Part shown: positions 6,493-8,674 of the stretch, one piece after another
Layout: every line of letters starts with the position of its first letter
Position numbering within the stretch: position 1 is the first letter of the stretch
Source: Rubripirellula sp.
GTDB taxonomy: Bacteria > Planctomycetota > Planctomycetia > Pirellulales > Pirellulaceae
Assembly (NCBI GenBank): GCA_029287555.1
Contig: JARFQX010000195.1
Span: 1 to 8,674, forward strand
Direction: 5' to 3'
DNA: 8,674 nt
Notes under the pieces: generated by a model
What the model saw: only the letters and a program-made list of their open reading frames with translations
The model's database searches: none
Told to the model about the DNA's origin: nothing
Program-made: the position numbers and the translations under genes

Positions 6493-6562
6493 CCCGACGC
6501 GTCAGCGAGGAACGGACCGGCGTTAATCGCCAGTAAGGGCTTCCTCGCTTACGCGTCGGGTT
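6491..6562. repeat. 22-bp inverted repeat (CCCGACGCG family)
   Basis: 6491-6512 and 6541-6562 are inverted copies of 22 bp with one mismatch (GTCAGCGAGG against GTAAGCGAGG), separated by a 28-base loop. The arm contains ACGCGT and a CCCGACGCGTCAGCGAGG block. I recall such blocks as frequent intergenic repeats in Rhodopirellula genomes, unverified here. It could form a stable hairpin in transcripts of either strand and so separate the two convergent genes. Confidence 0.85.
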
Positions 6563-6573
6563 ACGATCGGTAT

Positions 6574-6638
6574 TAAATCGACAGGCCTTCACGCGTCGCG
6601 GCTCACTTAAATCAACAAGCGCTCACGCGTCGGGTTAC
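6574..6638. repeat. Two degenerate tandem units of the same repeat family
   Basis: Units at 6574-6606 and 6608-6638 share the pattern TAAATC(G/A)ACA(G/A)GC, then TCACGCGTCG, then a short variable end. The second ends in ACGCGTCGGGTTAC (6625-6638), which is also present exactly at 6551-6564. They are the inverted orientation of the GCTTGTTGAT plus CCCGACGCG arrangement seen at 6474-6510. Confidence 0.7.
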
Positions 6639-6683
6639 AAAAGAAGATCCGCTACGGCGTTGTCCTCCGCGAGAGTCGGGCTC

Positions 6684-8674
6684 TCAAACTTCGAAGGCTT
6701 CTGCGAAGAAAGCGTCGATTGAATCGGCGGTTAGCTCGCGTTCTAACGGGCGAGGGTCAGATTGCTGCGAATGGCGGGTGGTCTCACGCACCAAGTACCT
6801 GCGTTCTACCGCACTCTGATCCATGGTCGTTGCGACTGGTGGGGACTGGGAGTCGCTGCCTGACTTGAGATTCGCGATTTCTGAACGGTCATCATCGTCA
6901 TGGCTCGATGATGGAAACATCGACAACGTGGACATCGCGCGATGCACGGCGGGGATCCAAGCTGACGACTTGGTGGTGGTCATCGACTCGGCAGCCATCG
7001 TCACACTCTGGCTCTCTCTCGCCAACTGGTTGATGACCTGAAGCGCATCGAGCGCCGAGGCGACGTCGTCCCGGGTTACGTCATAGAAGCGAAGATTCTG
7101 AAGTTCGCTTTCAGCTAAACCGCGGAAGAAACCGCTGGTTGCGTCGCTAAACCGCCGCCCGGCCAGTTCATTGATCACGTCCAGCGCGTCGAGTGCCGAT
7201 ATCCGGCCGTCGTGATTCACATCGTATACGTTGATTGGATTCGTCCAATCGTTTGGTCCCGCAAAGACAATCGTCGAACCATCTTTTTCGAAGACATGAG
7301 CCAGGCGATCGTTTTCCCGCTCAGCCCCGATGAAATCAAAGGTCCCTCCGGTGTCGAATGAGTCTCGCGCGTCGAAGATCAGTCGAATTCGGCTCGATTC
7401 CGTTAAGTTCGTGATTTCGGCTGGGTCCAGGAGAAGTTGGTGAGCACCGGGACCGGAGAGATCGATCGACTCAATGCCTCGCAGTGCTGCGTCCGCAAGC
7501 GTCCGAAGATCAAGGGTCTGGTCGTCACCGACCAGTCGCATCTTTCGGACTCCGGGAGCGGTCAGCGTGAAGCTCGCATTGAAAGGCAAAGCCGCAGGTT
7601 CGATCTGAAAGTCCGTTGACGTCCCAGGATCTTCGACCCGCAGCGGTTCGATTCCGTGCGACGGCCCGGCGAAGACCAACGCACCGGCTTCGCGAATTAC
7701 CAGATCGCCAGCTTCGACGCCGATCGCGAGTGAGGAGAAATCAAGTTGCGTCAACACGATCGAATCTGGTGAGTTCGAGTCGATCAGGGTCAATTGGTAG
7801 TCTTCGACTTCGCCGTTGTCGACCTCGCCGCGCACACCGAGACCACCATTGGGACTGATCCTGACGCGGGCATAGGTCACGCCACTGGTCGCACCGGCGG
7901 GCACCGGATAGGTGATGATGTTCGTACCCGCCAAGACTGGAACGCTTGTGGCAACCTGTTCGCCGGCATCATCCCAGTCGCCGTCGCGGTTGAAGTCGAT
8001 CCAGGCATCGACGAAACCGTTGTCCGAAGCGATCGCGGTGAAACTTGCCGTCGTTGATATCAAATTGGCGACGACTGGACCCAACAGAGATCGGATGCCG
8101 TCATCCGTGTCTCCATCGGCCGCCGCGGTGGAGAGAGCGTCGGGCTCCACGGTGGGGGCTTGGCCCAGGAAGAGTGTCCCGGCGGTGTGTCTCGCCCCTT
8201 GGTCCGCTAGCCGTGTCGGATAACCGAGGTCGGTTGGGGCGTCGCCGAAATCTGCATCCTCTTGAACAACAAGATTGACCAATAAAGGGGCCTGTTCAAA
8301 TCCGGACGCTGCGTTCCCCGTTACGTTGATCGCCGACGCGTCAGCAAATTCTGGACGCACGATGAAGTTGGCAACGAACAACTCATCAATCGATGCGGGC
8401 CAGTTTCCGGCCGGATCAATCCACAGCACGTTGATGTATCGATCCGTCGCCGAATCACCATCCAGGCCCGGGCAATTGTTGTCACTGTCACACGGGCCAT
8501 CAAGCAGATCCTGAGCGGCAACAAAACCGGTATCGAGGACGCTCGTGAGATCCACAAACTGCAGCTTGGAAGAATCGTAGTGCATGCGCAGATGCAGTCC
8601 CGTGCCGCCAACAACCTGCGTGTTCTCGTACGTGAGCGGAATCGAGATGGGTTGGCCGGAAGCGACCGTGATCG
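6684..8674 (-). CDS. Large extracellular modular protein: cohesin-like, GEVED and dockerin modules (5' end outside window)
   Basis: The - strand frame is open from the window edge to a TGA at 6684-6686, giving 662 residues. The first Met at 8585 is internal, because 29 upstream codons continue the same domain (ITVASGQPISIPLTY). Modules counted from that Met, in order: the rest of a cohesin-like beta domain to about 107 (MHYDSSKLQF, INVLWIDPAGNWP, LFVANFIV); a DFGDAP motif (112-117); a GEVED domain with AWIDFNRDGDWDDAGEQV and NGEVEDYQLTL (about 180-267); a beta-rich stretch with GIESIDLSGPG, common in planctomycete surface proteins; and a two-repeat type I dockerin at 454-475 and 501-522. Repeat one keeps D-x-N-x-D-G and the distal D; repeat two is degenerate (DVTRDDVAS). 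About 90 low-complexity residues with HDDDD follow, then an acidic, aromatic tail LTADSIDAFFAEAFEV. Likely exported and surface-bound or secreted; no enzyme domain is visible. It may be a structural or adhesion protein. Confidence 0.88.
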   Translation of the reverse strand, partial: ITVASGQPISIPLTYENTQVVGGTGLHLRMHYDSSKLQFVDLTSVLDTGFVAAQDLLDGPCDSDNNCPGLDGDSATDRYINVLWIDPAGNWPASIDELFVANFIVRPEFADASAINVTGNAASGFEQAPLLVNLVVQEDADFGDAPTDLGYPTRLADQGARHTAGTLFLGQAPTVEPDALSTAAADGDTDDGIRSLLGPVVANLISTTASFTAIASDNGFVDAWIDFNRDGDWDDAGEQVATSVPVLAGTNIITYPVPAGATSGVTYARVRISPNGGLGVRGEVDNGEVEDYQLTLIDSNSPDSIVLTQLDFSSLAIGVEAGDLVIREAGALVFAGPSHGIEPLRVEDPGTSTDFQIEPAALPFNASFTLTAPGVRKMRLVGDDQTLDLRTLADAALRGIESIDLSGPGAHQLLLDPAEITNLTESSRIRLIFDARDSFDTGGTFDFIGAERENDRLAHVFEKDGSTIVFAGPNDWTNPINVYDVNHDGRISALDALDVINELAGRRFSDATSGFFRGLAESELQNLRFYDVTRDDVASALDALQVINQLARESQSVTMAAESMTTTKSSAWIPAVHRAMSTLSMFPSSSHDDDDRSEIANLKSGSDSQSPPVATTMDQSAVERRYLVRETTRHSQQSDPRPLERELTADSIDAFFAEAFEV

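Larger units (their letters stand above)
6231..6683. other. Convergent intergenic spacer filled with repeats
   Basis: No gene is seen between the second sulfatase and the end of the dockerin protein gene. From about 6333 onward the spacer is a mosaic of related units built from a GCTTGTTGATCTAATCGAAA block and a CCCGACGCGTCAGCGAGG block, in both orientations and at various levels of decay. One degenerate copy of the second block (AACCCGTCAGCGAGG, lacking ACGC) sits at 6336-6350. A short GAGAG-TCGGG-CTCTC hairpin at 6671-6685 overlaps the stop codon of the - strand gene but has no T-run. 6231-6332 shows nothing recognisable. Confidence 0.6.

Noticed and set aside
6847..6888. Possible inserted simple repeat coding SEIANLKSGS in the low-complexity tail of the dockerin protein
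   Set aside because: It resembles the TTGAGATTTGAGATTT-type repeats found in some genomes, but only one degenerate unit is present, too little to call.

Overview
The window looks like chromosome from a marine planctomycete of the Rhodopirellula/Pirellula type. The basis is the mix of two secreted formylglycine-type sulfatases, a large secreted protein with cohesin-like, GEVED and dockerin modules, long gene-poor spacers, and several intergenic inverted-repeat families. This is inference from gene content; there is no rRNA or other phylogenetic marker.

Layout: (1) 1-147 is the 3' end of a membrane protein on the + strand. (2) 148-705 is non-coding. It holds a roughly 166-bp palindromic, MITE/REP-like element and a short tandem duplication just before the next gene. 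(3) 706-2721 encodes a secreted S1-type sulfatase with an added C-terminal beta-sandwich-like domain. (4) 2767-2925 keeps only the signal peptide and first strand of what looks like another sulfatase, now broken. (5) 2908-4368 on the - strand encodes a sugar-lactone-oxidase-type FAD flavoprotein, convergent with and slightly overlapping the remnant. (6) 4369-4729 is a divergent intergenic region. (7) 4730-6118 encodes a second, shorter secreted sulfatase. (8) 6115-6683 is a convergent spacer packed with palindromes, direct repeats and a possible three-way-junction fold. (9) 6684-8674 on the - strand is the C-terminal 662 residues of a large extracellular modular protein; its start lies beyond the window.

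Functionally, the two sulfatases would act outside the cytoplasm, removing sulfate from algal or animal polysaccharides. The flavoprotein could oxidise a released sugar or aldonolactone, but that link rests only on proximity. The cohesin/dockerin protein could be a surface or scaffold component. No complete new defence or mobile system was recognised. The most unusual signals are the truncated sulfatase gene, the oxidase's altered flavin-attachment motif and inserted hydrophobic segment, one polypeptide carrying both cohesin-like and dockerin modules, and the layered repeats between 6115 and 6638.
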